A DNA stretch of 64,000 bases. Origin: Morinoia aosen (lineage: Eukaryota; Arthropoda; Malacostraca; Amphipoda; Talitridae). Position numbers and translations under genes: made by a program. The DNA is taken from the NCBI GenBank assembly GCA_030386875.1, contig CM059573.1, forward strand, positions 32,901,891-32,965,890, read 5' to 3'. The notes beneath the pieces are model-generated. The model saw only the letters and a list, made by a program, of their open reading frames with translations. It was not told the DNA's origin and made no database searches. Below are positions 1 to 10,859 of this stretch, one piece after another (the stretch's first letter is position 1; each line of letters starts with the position of its first letter).

Positions 1-220
1 AGGAAACATAAGCGTGGCCAACCTGTTATCTGATGGGGGACTTATTCATAAAGTTATGGAATTTGTTAACAAAGTGAATGTATTAGGGAATATATGATGT
101 AAAATCTGAGTGGACCCACCCAGTTCAAGAGTGGCGAGGTTGTGTTTTAATGTTTGTATTACGGTTTGCCTATGTCTTAGTCTTGTAGCAGTTGGTATGT
201 TCTGCGGCACAGTTTAGAAC

Positions 221-372
221 CATTAATGGCCGAGCGTACTGCGCTCCTCAACGCAGAGTTGAGGTAAGTGAGCTGGAGCTCTTACCCAGCGCGGGTAAGA
301 CGCTCAGCCAAAGTGAGGGTGTGAGCTGGAACCCCAACTTTGGGGTCCTAGCTTCAATCCTTCCACATTCAT
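221..372 (+). repeat. tRNA-like hairpin module, possible SINE head
   Basis: A GC-richer island in A/T-rich DNA. It begins with TGGCCGAGCG at 227-236, which resembles the A box of leucine or serine tRNAs. It then holds three short hairpins: CCTCAAC/GTTGAGG (246-252 with 258-264), CTTACCC/GGGTAAG (281-287 with 293-299) and ACCCCA/TGGGGT (331-336 with 341-346). AGCTTCAATCC near 350-360 is B-box-like. I read it as a tRNA-derived pseudogene or SINE head. A functional tRNA is unlikely because I cannot fold an acceptor stem and the T arm is not canonical. Confidence 0.3.
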
Positions 373-894
373 TGTTCCATTGCATCCATGTACCCTGGTT
401 CTTCAGGTAAAAATTACGAGTTTCAGCTATATTGGCCTCAATCTTTGTTCATATGGTGATTGAATCCATATGATGACTGGTAAAAAGAAGCAAATGTTGT
501 GATAAGTGTTAGAATGTCCATGACAGCTCCTTTTCGGGTGGCTCATGCTAAACGGTAGTTATCGATATTTATGTAATACTATATTGCTGTGTAACGAATG
601 GGGGTGAAGTTCTGGAGAATTGTTGTGGCCCGACGAAAGGAGGGCGTACTTAATGTGTTATGCCAGTTATTGTTGAAGTCGGACATGAGTTCTGTTTTTT
701 GCTGAAACGTGTATTGTATTGAATTGCATCGTACTTGACTGAGTAAGATGGAATATGCGAACAATAACGTCGTAATTGAAGTAATCTGTATAGATAGCGG
801 AGAAAGATGGAAGACACTCATGACCTCAGTGTATCACCGTACAACAACACAGCAACTTTGGTAGAAATGCCAAAGCGACAACTAAATAGTCTAT

Positions 895-1022
895 GACCGA
901 AGTTGTTGTTAAGTGAGATTATTATTCATTTATATATATATATTTAAAACTGGAGCTAATGGCATATTATAGGATGTGTGCCGTATATGTCTGTACACAT
1001 ATATATATATATCTGTATATTT
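895..1022. repeat. A/T-rich simple repeat patches
   Basis: Two (TA)n runs, near 931-945 and 998-1012, lie in sequence that shows no coding potential on either strand. They sit just upstream of the first R1 repeat copy. Confidence 0.7.
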
Positions 1023-1077
1023 ATTAATTAAAGGACGTAGTGTTCACTATAAAATTGCTACAATAATGTATTTATCG

Positions 1078-1404
1078 AACCCCTCAGGGGGATACAGGTA
1101 TTGTATCTATGGGAATTAGCGCTCCCAGGGGGACTATGTGAGGGCCTGAGCTAAAGGTTAGGTAGGCTTCCTTTTGTTGTAATAAAATAGGTTTTTGTTT
1201 TGTTACGGACCATCTTTTTTCGGTCCACTGCTGTCCTGTTTTTCAGCACATACTACTTTCTTCTTCAACTTTTTTCTTGTTTCATGAACTTCTTTCCTAG
1301 CTTACTGTTTCTGTGCATCTTGTGCATAGATTCCGCGTTCCCTCAACTCCATACTAAATGGTGCCTTCCTCTTTCCTCTCTTGGAACATCTTTGTCGGGG
1401 TTAA
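1078..1404 (+). repeat. R1 dispersed repeat, copy 1 (tandem with copy 2)
   Basis: R1 is a repeat family defined here by comparing copies within the window. A unit begins near CCCCTCAGGGGGATAC, with a small hairpin (GATACAA-cta-TTGTATC in better copies) and a conserved GGGAATTAGCGCTCCC block. It continues with GGCCTGAGCTAAAGGTTAGG, a T-rich stretch with TTTTCGGT(T/C)CACTG and CTGTCCTGTTTTTCAGC, and ends in a ...GGGAGGCT.AAACT block plus ATA/TAA repeats. This copy lacks the tail and runs directly into copy 2. The long open frame inside it reappears in copy 2 and is repeat sequence, not a gene. Confidence 0.75.
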
Positions 1405-1835
1405 GGCCCCTCAGGGGGATACAACTATTGTATCTATGGGAATTAGCGCTCCCAGGGGAAAAATGTGAGGGCCTGAGCTGAGAGTTAGGTAGGCCTTCTT
1501 TTTGTTGAAATAAAATGTTTTTTTTTTTGTTATGTTAAGGACCACCTTTTTTCGGTTCACTACTGTCCTGTTTTTCAGCACCTCTGACTTTCTTCTTCAA
1601 CTTTTATCTTATTTCATGAACTTCTTTCCCATCTTACTGTTTCTATGCCCTTTCTGCATAGATTCCTCATTTTCCCATCTCCATACTAAATGGGGCCTTC
1701 CTCCTTCCTCTCTTCGATACGCTCTATTTTTGCAGCGGTTAGGGAGGCTTAAACTAACTTATAATCTTATCATAATTTTAATCTGTCGGGGTTAGGGGAG
1801 GCTGAAACTTTCTTATATAATAATAATAATGTATT
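1405..1835 (+). repeat. R1 dispersed repeat, copy 2
   Basis: The most complete R1 unit in the window. It has the CCCCTCAGGGG start, the GATACAA/TTGTATC hairpin, the GCGCTCCCAGGGG block, the CTGTCCTGTTTTTCAGCACC block, the ACTAAATGG.GCCTTCCT block and a 3' end of AGGGGAGGCTGAAACT followed by TTATATAATAATAATAAT. A 3' tail of short tandem A/T repeats is typical of SINEs and some LINEs, but I see no convincing pol III A and B boxes, so the class is undetermined. Confidence 0.75.
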
Positions 1836-2700
1836 CATCGAATAAATATGGATGTAAGGCTACTTTTTCCATGTAATTGCATGTTTTACTGTATTGAGGG
1901 ATTTTCACTGGGAAAAGTGTAGCTACTGGAATGACTACAGCAATACTGCCAATATTCCTGGAGTTACTCAAAGCTATACTTTTAGTTCAACAATGCTCTT
2001 TATTCAAATTTTCAACTATTTAGACGTTGATCATGTACAGAGCAATTCGAACATTAAATAATCTAAGCTAACACGTTCTTTATAACGCAATATGATGTAG
2101 CGGTGATTATCCAAAATCGTCTGAACAAATCGGTAGGTAAGAGAAAGACAGCACAGCAGATTATGAAAGAGGTGCAAGAGAAAGATTTGTGCGGAAGATT
2201 TGTACTTCGGGAGCCAATTCTTATAATTTATAATTTGAATTTATAGGATGCCCGTAATATATTTATGTATATAAATAGTCCGAAATAAATGTGCATTAAA
2301 GATGATGGACATCGTGAAAAACTAATCCTACTTCCTATGCATGTCGTTCAACAAGTATTCTAAAAGAATTGAAGACTTTCTAGAAGCGGAAAGCATTGTT
2401 TGCCAGACTAATTTCATCCTGTGGTTTATTTACGTTGACGAACTATGAACTCTGTGTTTCTTTCTGAAAATATAAAGTAACATCATGAAGACTTTCATTT
2501 GATTTATCCTTTAAACACTCGAAAAAAAACATCCGAATTTTAGAATTACAATGAGTATGCAAGTCCTAAACGGAGCTTTGGATTGATAAATATGAAGGTT
2601 TTACTCAGTATGCACACAAATTTTAATTATTACATGGCTATTAAGCATTGCATACAAGATAATCAAAGTTATTCAGTATCATAGTTTCCAGACTATTTAA
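1836..2700. other. No recognisable feature
   Basis: A/T-rich DNA with frequent stops in all six frames. I found no repeat shared with other parts of the window and no convincing splice-flanked open stretch. Confidence 0.5.
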
Positions 2701-2716
2701 ATATTTTTCAATACGA

Positions 2717-2930
2717 ATGTGCGGAAACCCGGCAGTTCCTGCCATGGTGCAATCGTACGTACGACAGCCAGTGCATCGCTGCCGCGAGTGTGGTGTGGGT
2801 CACGTGGTATGGGTGTGGCAACGTCATCAGGTCAAACGTCTCCTATTGGCTGGCTTGTCTAACGGTTGCGAGCAGCTGTCCCCTTTGAAGTGGACCTACC
2901 TGTCTTGTGTATATCGTGGTGTATAAGCAC
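2717..2930. other. GC-rich island, unassigned
   Basis: About 200 bp of clearly higher G+C content with several CpGs, between A/T-rich sequence and the hAT-like fragment that follows. A 69-codon open frame crosses it but resembles nothing I know. It could be an upstream part of the same mobile element, but no termini are visible. Confidence 0.3.
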
Positions 2931-2956
2931 CACCCACATTACGTTTCATCTCTGCA

Positions 2957-3442
2957 ACATTCTCGATATTGCCCAAGTCAATAAAACAGTTGGAGGCTAC
3001 AGGCCTTCCACTGTCTTCTGCGATTGCTATCATTGACAAAGATATAGAATCCCTGAAAACATCATATGATAAAAAATTTGTAAACAAACTTGACGATCTG
3101 ATAGAGAAGAATACTGGCTTCGCCTCATTGAAATATATTAATTCAGTATTGAAGGCCGATCCATCTGTTACTGCACCGGATCATTTTCCAAATGATCTGA
3201 CCCATCGTGATATGCTTTGTTATAAGCACGCACCAGTTGTATCTTGTGGTGTTGAGAGAGTCTTTCCTGTTTATAAAACTGTTTTAGCTCACAATAAGAG
3301 AAGTTTCACTTCTGAGAATTTGAAGTACCTTGTGGTAATCAAATTGAACTCGCAAAGTACATACATGACATTATACTCATTGTTACTGTTTCTTAGCCTA
3401 CCTTTTATTGCCAACATTATGCGAGCTATAATAAGATTCTAA
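2957..3442 (+). pseudogene. hAT-type transposase, C-terminal fragment
   Basis: The frame from about 2957 to 3356 encodes the end of a hAT-superfamily transposase of the kind related to CGG-binding proteins. What is seen: LPKSIKQLE..GLPL near the start, then PNDLTHRDMLCYKHAP, then VSCGVERVF.VYK..L..NKRSFT.ENL.YLVV. The last stretch matches the dimerisation region (typically SCDVERSFS..K..L...R..F..ENL). The catalytic region and N-terminal zinc finger are absent upstream, and the match runs into unrelated sequence after LNSQ. In the family this region mediates multimerisation of the transposase. I see no terminal repeats, so it is probably a truncated relic. Confidence 0.6.
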
Positions 3443-3745
3443 CTACATTTTTGTATGATTTCACTCTAAATAGATCTTATTTACATGTGTTTGTTAACAA
3501 CTTTTGTTTTTGTTTATATGTGTTATTACTTATTACAATTAGTCAGTAATTTTGATTCTCTTGGCTCCTCTATTTATTCCCAATTCCTCAATACAGTTGA
3601 GAGATTATAGGGAAACTAGTACAATCTAGTGATCTATACAGTGCATAGTTATAGCCAATAGAGCAGACGATTGTTAAATTTCTCCTTTATATCTAATCAA
3701 TTAAAGGAATTCGCATAAAATATGTTTATAAGAATTGAAATACAT

Positions 3746-3801
3746 GCAAATGTGCATTACAGTAAATGTATATTGCATAATAATAATAAATGCACATTTG
3801 C
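3746..3801. repeat. Perfect 13-bp inverted repeat
   Basis: GCAAATGTGCATT at 3746-3758 is the exact reverse complement of AATGCACATTTGC at 3789-3801, separated by 30 bp of A/T-rich sequence. It lies just outside the minus-strand PLE end. A similar TGCAT-rich imperfect hairpin lies just outside the other end, near 8578-8615. Confidence 0.7.
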
Positions 3802-3835
3802 ACAACACAAGCGCATACACCTAATCGAATGTTCA

Positions 3836-4950
3836 TTAGGAATTTAAAAACGAGGAACACTGCTCATAGGTTAGTCATTATTTAATATTACACATCGTCA
3901 TATCTAAACGTTTCAGAGTCCAGCTCCATCTTCAGTAAGTACAGTCTGAAAAAGTTAAAAAGAAAAAAGTTCGTCAGACTTGTTAAAAAAGGAAGAAAAT
4001 TGATAGAAAAAAACACATGTAAGAATTTCCAGCGGATAAGAACTATTCGCACTGTTTAAAACGGGTTTTTCTTCGGCTATGAACAATGATTCCAAAATGT
4101 TTAGCTTCCAATCAATAAACACATTGCACAATATTTCGAATTGATCTTCAGAGACTCCAGCACCACACTGCTCTGCAATCTGCATGAAGTCGCACAGAAG
4201 AAAAAGGCGGCTGCGCAAGAGGTCTCCCGGTACGATGACCAACTCCACGATGCTAAGCAATTCTTATATGCAACGGCAAGGTCGTCATACCGACGTAGCC
4301 TGATGTACACTGTACACAACTAAATTTTTGAACTAAGGAGGCCCTCATTCGCTTTGGAAGTGCGTCTTTATACCGAAAAAATGAGCCTATTTTAAATGAA
4401 CTGACAGAAATTAGGCACAATTTTACGTCAGAAAAATAGCGATTGGAAAGTAATTCCATATCTCTAGACATTTTCTCCGACAACTGGGCAAAAAAAGGAA
4501 AACTACAATACGAACATTGTGCAGGGTCGACATTGCTACTAACTATTGAATACTTTTTTTCAAAAACCTCTTAACATTAGTGTAGATTACGGAAGAAGGA
4601 AACCCGTTGTTGCGGAAAAAAAAGTGTAGGAAATTGAATTCATTGTGAAGGTTGTTAAAGCTTGAGCAAATATTGTAAGCTCTGTTTACAAGCGTCCTAA
4701 TCGCTTTCACTTTGAACCTGAAGCTACAAAAGCTAAAAAAACTCAAACCCAAACCTGTGAACGAAAGTTTTCAATACACAGAGGTGGTAAAAGTCTTACC
4801 GGTTCTTTCAACACTCGCATCTAAAAAGGGAATACATTCATGATTTTTGGTTTCGACAGTAAATTTTATGGAAAGATTTTTAAATTCAAGTAGTCGAGAA
4901 ATAATGGAACATGGCCAGGATCTCAAAGCAATACAGAGGGTAAAGTCTAT
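3836..4950 (-). pseudogene. Penelope-like element, 5'-truncated copy (minus)
   Basis: On the minus strand this is the 3' third of a PLE polyprotein. The order is: end of the reverse transcriptase (RT) with IPFLDA.V and RTLVNRAYNICSSFNN (about 4860-4660), connector (4480-4380), and a GIY-YIG endonuclease with KFSC..CTSGYVGMTTL (about 4330-4280) and CGAGVSEDQFEILC then LESLFIAEEKPVLN (4170-4040). Several frameshifts break it. The 3' end at 3836 carries the same sequence as the 3' end of the plus-strand copy at 8577. In PLEs the endonuclease nicks target DNA to prime reverse transcription. The RT palm (YxDD) is deleted at the truncated 5' side near 4950. Confidence 0.8.
3889..3935 (-). ncRNA. 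Hammerhead-like motif in PLE 3' region
   Basis: Read on the minus strand, CTGAAGA (3935-3929) is followed by a GGAG/CTCT mini-stem and then GAAAC, with CGT and ACG able to pair beyond it. PLEs are known to carry minimal type I hammerhead ribozymes with a CUGANGA...GAAA core. The core is visible in all three PLE 3' ends of the window, but I could not confirm stem I or a canonical cleavage triplet. Confidence 0.35.
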
Positions 4951-6288
4951 GGAATCATTCCAAAGTTTTTGAGGTTCAAGTTATATAAGAGGTATCTTCA
5001 TACGTGCCACTTCTACAAATCTTGGCAATGCTGACAGAAGAGATGCACCAGAAAAAAAAATCTGTTCGTGAATTAAAAGCGACCTGAGAAATGCTGCAGA
5101 GGCCGAGGTTCAAGTGTTCTTCACGTGTCGTGATGCCTTTTGTATGCGTGGTTTTTGTCGAACATTGGGTTAGGTATTCCGAGCAACTACCCTCGAGACT
5201 CGCCACAAGAAGCTTGAAAACCTTGGTGAGGATAACAATATTCATCCGTGTGACCTCAACAGAGTGATTCATAACCTTATTGCAATATCTTTACCTGAAC
5301 GTACAAAGTTTTTATTAGCTTTCGGTCTTGATTTTTGTTTGCCGGTTTTTAAATTAGATTTTCACAAATACTTCCTAGCATATGAAAAGTTAGCTGGTGC
5401 TATACTAAAACTTCGCAATGTAGGGATCGGGCAGGTTTCTTGAAAGATTTGCGTTCTGTGGCCTTTCGGTATTTTTACAGGGTTAAACCCGTTAAAATAT
5501 TTTCTTCTAAGTTCGAAAAGAAAGACTTTTCAGCATTAAAAACATTAAGTCAAAATAAAAATATTGTACTTTGTAAGCCTGAGAAGAGACGAGGAATTTT
5601 CATCCGTGACAGAGATGTTTACATTAACAAAATGAAATCAATAATTTCAGATACCACGAAATTCAGAGTCATTCATGAATCATGGGAAAAATCGGTCCTG
5701 GGCATTGAAGATGAAATCAATAATTTTTTGCGAAAATTAAAAAATTTGCAGGTTTTGCCGAACAATGTCTATTCAAAACTGAACGTATCCGACTCGTGTC
5801 CAGGGATTCTTTATGGGCTACCTAAAATTCATAAATCTGATTTTTCTTCTAAATTGCAACTACGCCCAATTTTCTCTGCGCTTAAACTCCCAGTTTCAAC
5901 CTCGCCAAATTTTTTGTGCCTCTTTTGAATATTTTAGCTGTTAACAACTATACTTTGGAAAATTCGTCACAGTTTACTCGAGATATTACTTCTATTCCAA
6001 ATGCAGATAAATTATTTTTGGCCTCGTTTGATGTAGAAAATTTATTTACAAATGTACCGTTAGTAGAAACCATAGACATAATTATAAAGCCTCTTTTCGT
6101 TACTCCAGCTGATGTAATTTTTTATTTCACCCAAAATCATTTCAAAACCTTGCTTGAATTCTCTGTTATGAATTCAGTTTTTATCTTTGCTAATAAACTT
6201 AATAAGCAAGTAGAGAGTCTTGGTACGGGTCTCCCATTGGGGCCCACTTTTTCAAATATATTTATGTGCAACTGGGAGACAAAGTGGC

Positions 6289-7423
6289 TTAAGGGGCCCC
6301 TTTCTCTCAAATGGTCATTTTTCATTTTATTGTTGGAAAAGAACCCTTAGGTGGTGGACTATTCGGTCCTAAAATTTTATGGCGCTACGGACAATAGATC
6401 CCCCCCCCAGGGGGGGAGTAAGGGGACCAAAATCTTAAATTTTCGAGCCCATTTCGACCCCATATAAAAAGAAAACAAAAGAAGAAATAAAAAATTTGCG
6501 AATGTACTGTTGTTAGATGTGTTTTAAGGATTCTAAAACTGTCTTTGTTTTTGTTCTAGCCTGAAAACTCAATGAGTTCTATTCTTTTGAAATATCAATA
6601 CCAGTGGACTAAAAACCAATATGTCAAATTTTTTCAAAAACTAAGACCTGAATCAAAAAAATGTATAGAAGAAATTGTGTTGCTTTTCAAAAGTTACACA
6701 TAATAGTAAAATTTCATAAGAATCAAACTGAAAACAAAAAATTTCATAATTTTTATGATATAAGTAAAATTTTTTTAATTTTTTCCTTTTTTGGAAATTA
6801 CAATTCACAGTGTGAATATGATGTTATGCATGGAGATAATCGAAATAAAAATGAAAACAGCATTCAATTACATAAATTTTCCATTATATCACACTAAAAC
6901 AAAAAATTTAGTTTTTGGCCTATACTGTAAAGTCACTTATTCTCAAAATTCAAATGAATAGAAGTCATTGAGTTTTTATGCTAGGAAGAAAACAAAGACA
7001 GTTTTGGAATCCTTGGAATATTTCTAACAAAGTTATATTCCCCTTTTTCCATTTTTACATTTCATTTTTTTATAATGGTTCAAATCCAAAAATTTCGTTT
7101 TTTTTTATTCATTGGTAAATTTTCGCGAATAAAAAAAATTAAAAAAAAATGCAAAATCCCCGAATATATCTTTGTTAGAAATGTTTCAAGGATTCCAAAA
7201 CTGTCTTTGAATTTGTTCTAGCATAAAAACTCAATGACTTCTATTCTTTTGAAATATGCATAAAAATGACCCAAAAACCCTATTTTTCAAATTTTTCGGA
7301 AAAACTAAGGCCTAAATCAAAAAATTTCAATTTCAAATATATTTGTCTTGCAAAACTACATATACTCACCAAGTTTCAGACCAATCGAATCAAAAAAATT
7401 TTCAATCCGGAGGACCCCCTTAA
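6289..7423. mobile_element. TTAA-flanked element A (non-autonomous), inside the PLE
   Basis: A 1,127-bp insertion (6293-7419) flanked by TTAA at 6289-6292 and 7420-7423. The ends are imperfect inverted repeats: GGGGCCCC on the left, and GGGGGTCCTCC read inward from the right. Removing the insert and one TTAA would leave the PLE RT frame continuous across the junction, so the boundaries are well supported. No transposase is present. Inside, one block of about 100 bp (around AAAACTGTCTTTG...GTTCTAGC) occurs at 6518-6603, inverted at 6948-7041, and again at 7179-7275. A C9/G7 run (6401-6420) lies about 110 bp from the left end. TTAA targets are used by piggyBac and Kolobok transposons; GG termini fit Kolobok better. 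Confidence 0.8.
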
Positions 7424-8477
7424 TGATTGTCCCCTGGATTCCAAGCCCCCGTTTTACCCTAGATACATTGATGACACTTGTGTGTTGTTTAGAGATCCTG
7501 GCCATGTTCCATTATTTCTCGACTAGTTGAATTCTAAACATCATTCCATAAAATTTACTGTCGAAACCGAAAATCATGATTGTATTCCCTTTTTAGATGC
7601 TAATGTTGCAAGAACCGGTAAGTCTTTCACCACCTCTGTACACCGAAAACCTTCGTTCACAGATTTGGGTTTGAGTTTTTTTAGCTTTTGTAGCTTCAGG
7701 CTCAATGTGAATGCGATTAGGACGCTTGTAAACAGAGCTTACACTATTTGCTCCAGTTTCAACAATCTTCACATTGAATTCAATTTCCTGCACTCTGTTT
7801 TCCGCAACAACGGGTTTCCTTATTCCGTAATCTACACTAATGTTATGAGGTTTGTGGCAAAAAAAAAACATTCAAAAGTTAGTTCCAATGTTTACCCTGT
7901 ACTATGTTTGTATTTCAGTTTTCCTTTCTTTGGCCAGTTGTCCGAGAAGATGTCTAGAGATTTGGAATTGATTTTCAATCGCTATTTTCCTGACGTAAAA
8001 TTGTGCCTAATTTCTGTCAATTCATTTAAAATACGCTCATTTTTTCGGTATATAGACGCACTTCCAAAGCGAATGAAGGCGTCCTTAGTTTACAAATTTA
8101 GTTGTGCACGGTGTACATCAGGCTACGTTGGTATGACGACCTTGCCGTTTAATATAAGGATTGCCCAGCATCGTGGAGTTAGTCATTTTACCGGAAGGCC
8201 TCTTCCGCAACCGCCTCATTCGTCTGTGCGACTCCATGCAGAGCAGTGTGGTGCTGGGGTCTCTGATGATCAATTCGAAATATTGTGCGGTGCGTTTAAT
8301 AATTCGGAACTAAAAATTTTGGAATCTGTGTTCATTGCCAAAGAAAAACCCGTTTTAAACACTATGAATAGTTCTTACCCGCTGGAAGTTTTTACATGAG
8401 TTTTTTCTATCAATTTCCTTTCGTTTTTAACATGTCCAACGATTTTTTTTCTTCTTATGTTTTTCAGACTGTACTTA

Positions 8478-8520
8478 CTGAAGATGGAACTGGACTCAGA
8501 AACGTTTAGATTTGACGATG
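8478..8520 (+). ncRNA. Hammerhead-like motif, PLE 3' region
   Basis: CTGAAGA at 8478-8484 and GAAAC at 8499-8503, followed by CGT...ACG that could form a short stem III, lie between the end of the PLE frame (8399) and its 3' terminus. The stem II nucleotides here are weaker (GGAA versus CTCA) than in the minus copy. Known PLE biology supports a hammerhead in this place; the fold here is inferred. Confidence 0.3.
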
Positions 8521-8747
8521 TGTAATATTAAATAATGATTAACCTACGAGCAGTGTTCCTCGTTTTTAAATTCCTAAAGTGCATATAATGCATAGTCATT
8601 GCTGCATATAATGCACATTAATAACTGCATAATGCCACAGCCCTGCTAATGAGATCTTCGTTAGCTAAACATGAATACAGATTTATAATTAAAATCTCAC
8701 TGTTTCAAGCTTAACAGAAAAATTATATATTCACAATATCTACAGAT

Positions 8748-9927
8748 GAGTTTAAACGTTTCTTTTGTATTCTGTACCTGAGTGGATATAATTGATTAGC
8801 CAGAGAAAGGTTGTATTTGTCTCTTGATCAAGATGTGGGTGTCAAGTGTGTCTCTTCATGCAAGTCACGAAACAGGTTCCAAGAAATAAGGAATTACATC
8901 CACTTGGCAGATAATTCATCGATTGATCAGTCAGACCGAATGTACAAGCTACGTCCTCTGATGGTGCTCTTGAATTCCAAGTTCCGACAGCGGGACATTT
9001 TTATAAAGACCTGAGTAATGATGAGGGTATGGTGAAGTATTTTAGTAGGAACACTACAAAACAATTTATGCGTGGAAAACCCATAAAGTTTTGCCACTAG
9101 AATTGGATGCTTTGTAGTTCCAATTGCTATTGCAAAGTTTTTGACGCATAGTGGCGCCAATCTCCAAACAACTATGAGTTCAGAATTTGGGCAGTAAAGC
9201 TGTGTTACAGTTGTTGAGTTATGTATCTCATCCTAGCGACCATACAGTGTTCTTCGGCAACTTTTTCATAAGTTACGACTTTCTGGTAAACCTAAACCGA
9301 CAAGGCTTCAAAGCTGCGGGAACCCTGCGTGAAAATCGCGCTGATTGGCCTCCTCTTCCTTCCTGGAAAGACTTGAAGAATAAATCAGGAGGCCACTACG
9401 ACTACCGATTTGAAACGGAAAAATCAATACTGGTAGTCAAATGGGTAAATAACGGTGTAGTTTCCATTGACACATACCATCCCATGATTGACTCTCTAGA
9501 TAGTGGGAAAAGATGGTCTGCTGCCGAGAAGAAAGTTTAAGTTTCTTGGCCTCGTGTTTACTCCTATATTATTCTGCAATGGGAGGTATCGATGTACATG
9601 ACCAACCGACTAATAATAACAAGATTACAATCCAAGAAAGAAATGCAGACCCTATGGACTTACTACGCTTTGTTCAAAATGCTTCAAGGGACTATCTTAG
9701 TTATTCTCGAAACGGTAGCCGTTAGTCATATACTCGTGCAAGTAATCTTGGAAGCATACCACAAAGCGTGGTTAGTGATCCAGAAGGATATTTTCCTAAG
9801 AAACTCGAGAAACAACAACGTTGTGCTGTCTATCATGCTAGATTTCGCTGGAGCTGCAAGAAATATCTCAAAATCCTTTGCATTGAACGTGACTGCTTCG
9901 AGAGGTTTCATACGGAAGAATAAATCC
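8748..9927 (+). pseudogene. piggyBac-type transposase relic
   Basis: Cut-and-paste DDE transposase of the piggyBac superfamily, readable in pieces across frames. In order: FKRFFCILYLSGYN and SRNRFQEIRNYIHLADN (8750-8920), YKLRPLMVLLNSKF (8942-8985), NDEGMVKYFSRN and MRGKPIKF (9017-9095), VFFGNFFISYDFL then AAGTLRENR (9250-9340), KWVNNGVVSIDTYH (9436-9480), SAMGGIDVHDQ (9575-9605), and a C-terminal Cys/His-rich tail ending CFERFH (9805-9920). The second catalytic aspartate, normally in an FDNFF-type motif, is glycine here (FGNFF), and several frameshifts and stops separate the blocks. I found no TTAA-flanked termini around it. It is dead, but could in principle be related to whatever moved the TTAA elements. 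Confidence 0.8.
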
Positions 9928-10305
9928 TGAAAATTTTGATGGCGTAAGCCAAGCACGTTTATGTAAGATAAGGTGAAGCCAAAATTTTATTAGGTCTCAG
10001 TGTCAAGTGAAGAGAGAATTAGTCATCCTTTGTTCCCTATATGAACTCAGTGTACTCATTCGAGTACTCCCATATAATTTTATTTGGAATGAAAAAATTT
10101 TGAGTTTTTGCACATAAAAGATTTATAGTATTTTAACCCTTTTCACATATTACATAGATTGTTTTTAGAAAATCGTAATTATACTATTAGTGGGGCTAAA
10201 CGGGTCGAGTTTAACTGTCAAATGTTGTTTTGTTATCATTAAAATAAAATAAAAACACACTTGGGATAAAGGGCCCGGGAAGTGTGCGCCTTGCCCCAAG
10301 CCTAT

Positions 10306-10339
10306 GGGCCCATTGCCCCTGGGGTAGGGCGATGGGCCC
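10306..10339. repeat. GC-rich hairpin
   Basis: GGGCCCATTGCCC (10306-10318) pairs with GGGCGATGGGCCC (10327-10339) with a single G-T type mismatch and an 8-nt loop. It sits in a GC-rich patch (10,270-10,340) within very A/T-rich DNA. Confidence 0.7.
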
Positions 10340-10859
10340 AATTTGAAACTTTTTAGAAAATAATTTTTCTCTATAATTTGAATCAATTTACCGGCGTCTA
10401 ACTCATACCATATATTCTCCAATAGTAGTTGAGTTTAGAAAAATAAAAATGACCTAATATCAATAACTTCCTCAAAATTTCCCTTCGAAAAAAGGGGAGG
10501 CTCGCTGCCACGGGTTACCCTAACTGTTCAGCCATAAACAACGCTGCACTGTTCTCTAATATACTTTCACATACTAGAGTCGTACTCAGTCCGTAAAACG
10601 TGTCCTGCAGCTAAGTTAATTGTTGCTTACTTTTTTTTATGAAAACGCAAAGCATGATTGGTATCACGGCACAATATATAAGAAAAATACTCAATTAAAA
10701 TAAATCCAATATTAAAGCTTGAACTAGAACGTAAGTTAGTTTAGTTAAGGAGTGGAAGATGGGAGAGGCATATTTTAAGGGAACTGTAAATCTATGAACG
10801 AGGCTTATCTACAGAAGCAATTGATACGATAGAAAGAAATTTATAAAACACGATACAAG

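Larger units (their letters stand above)
4975..8577 (+). pseudogene. Penelope-like element, near full length (plus)
   Basis: Retrotransposon polyprotein with RT and GIY-YIG endonuclease. The N-terminal PLE region is readable from about 5190 (RHKKLENLGEDNN, then KFLLAFGLDFCLPVFK). RT follows: YGLPKIHKSDF and LRPI (5810-5890), SFDVENLFTNVP (6020-6065), GTGLPLGPTFSN (6225-6260) and the catalytic RYIDDT (7459-7476). The RT end has IPFLDANV and RTLVNRAYTICSS (7580-7760). The endonuclease has KFSCARCTSGYVGMTT (8095-8145) and LESVFIAKEKPVLN. The reading frame is broken near 5435 and 5900, by a TAG at 7524-7526, and by the TTAA element at 6293-7419. A possible splice acceptor (GGGTTAG) precedes the N-terminal frame; introns are known in PLEs. 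No longer able to encode its protein. Confidence 0.85.

Noticed and set aside
1200-1795. Two similar open frames (93 and 87 codons)
   Set aside because: They are parallel readings of two R1 repeat copies; other R1 copies are broken in this frame.
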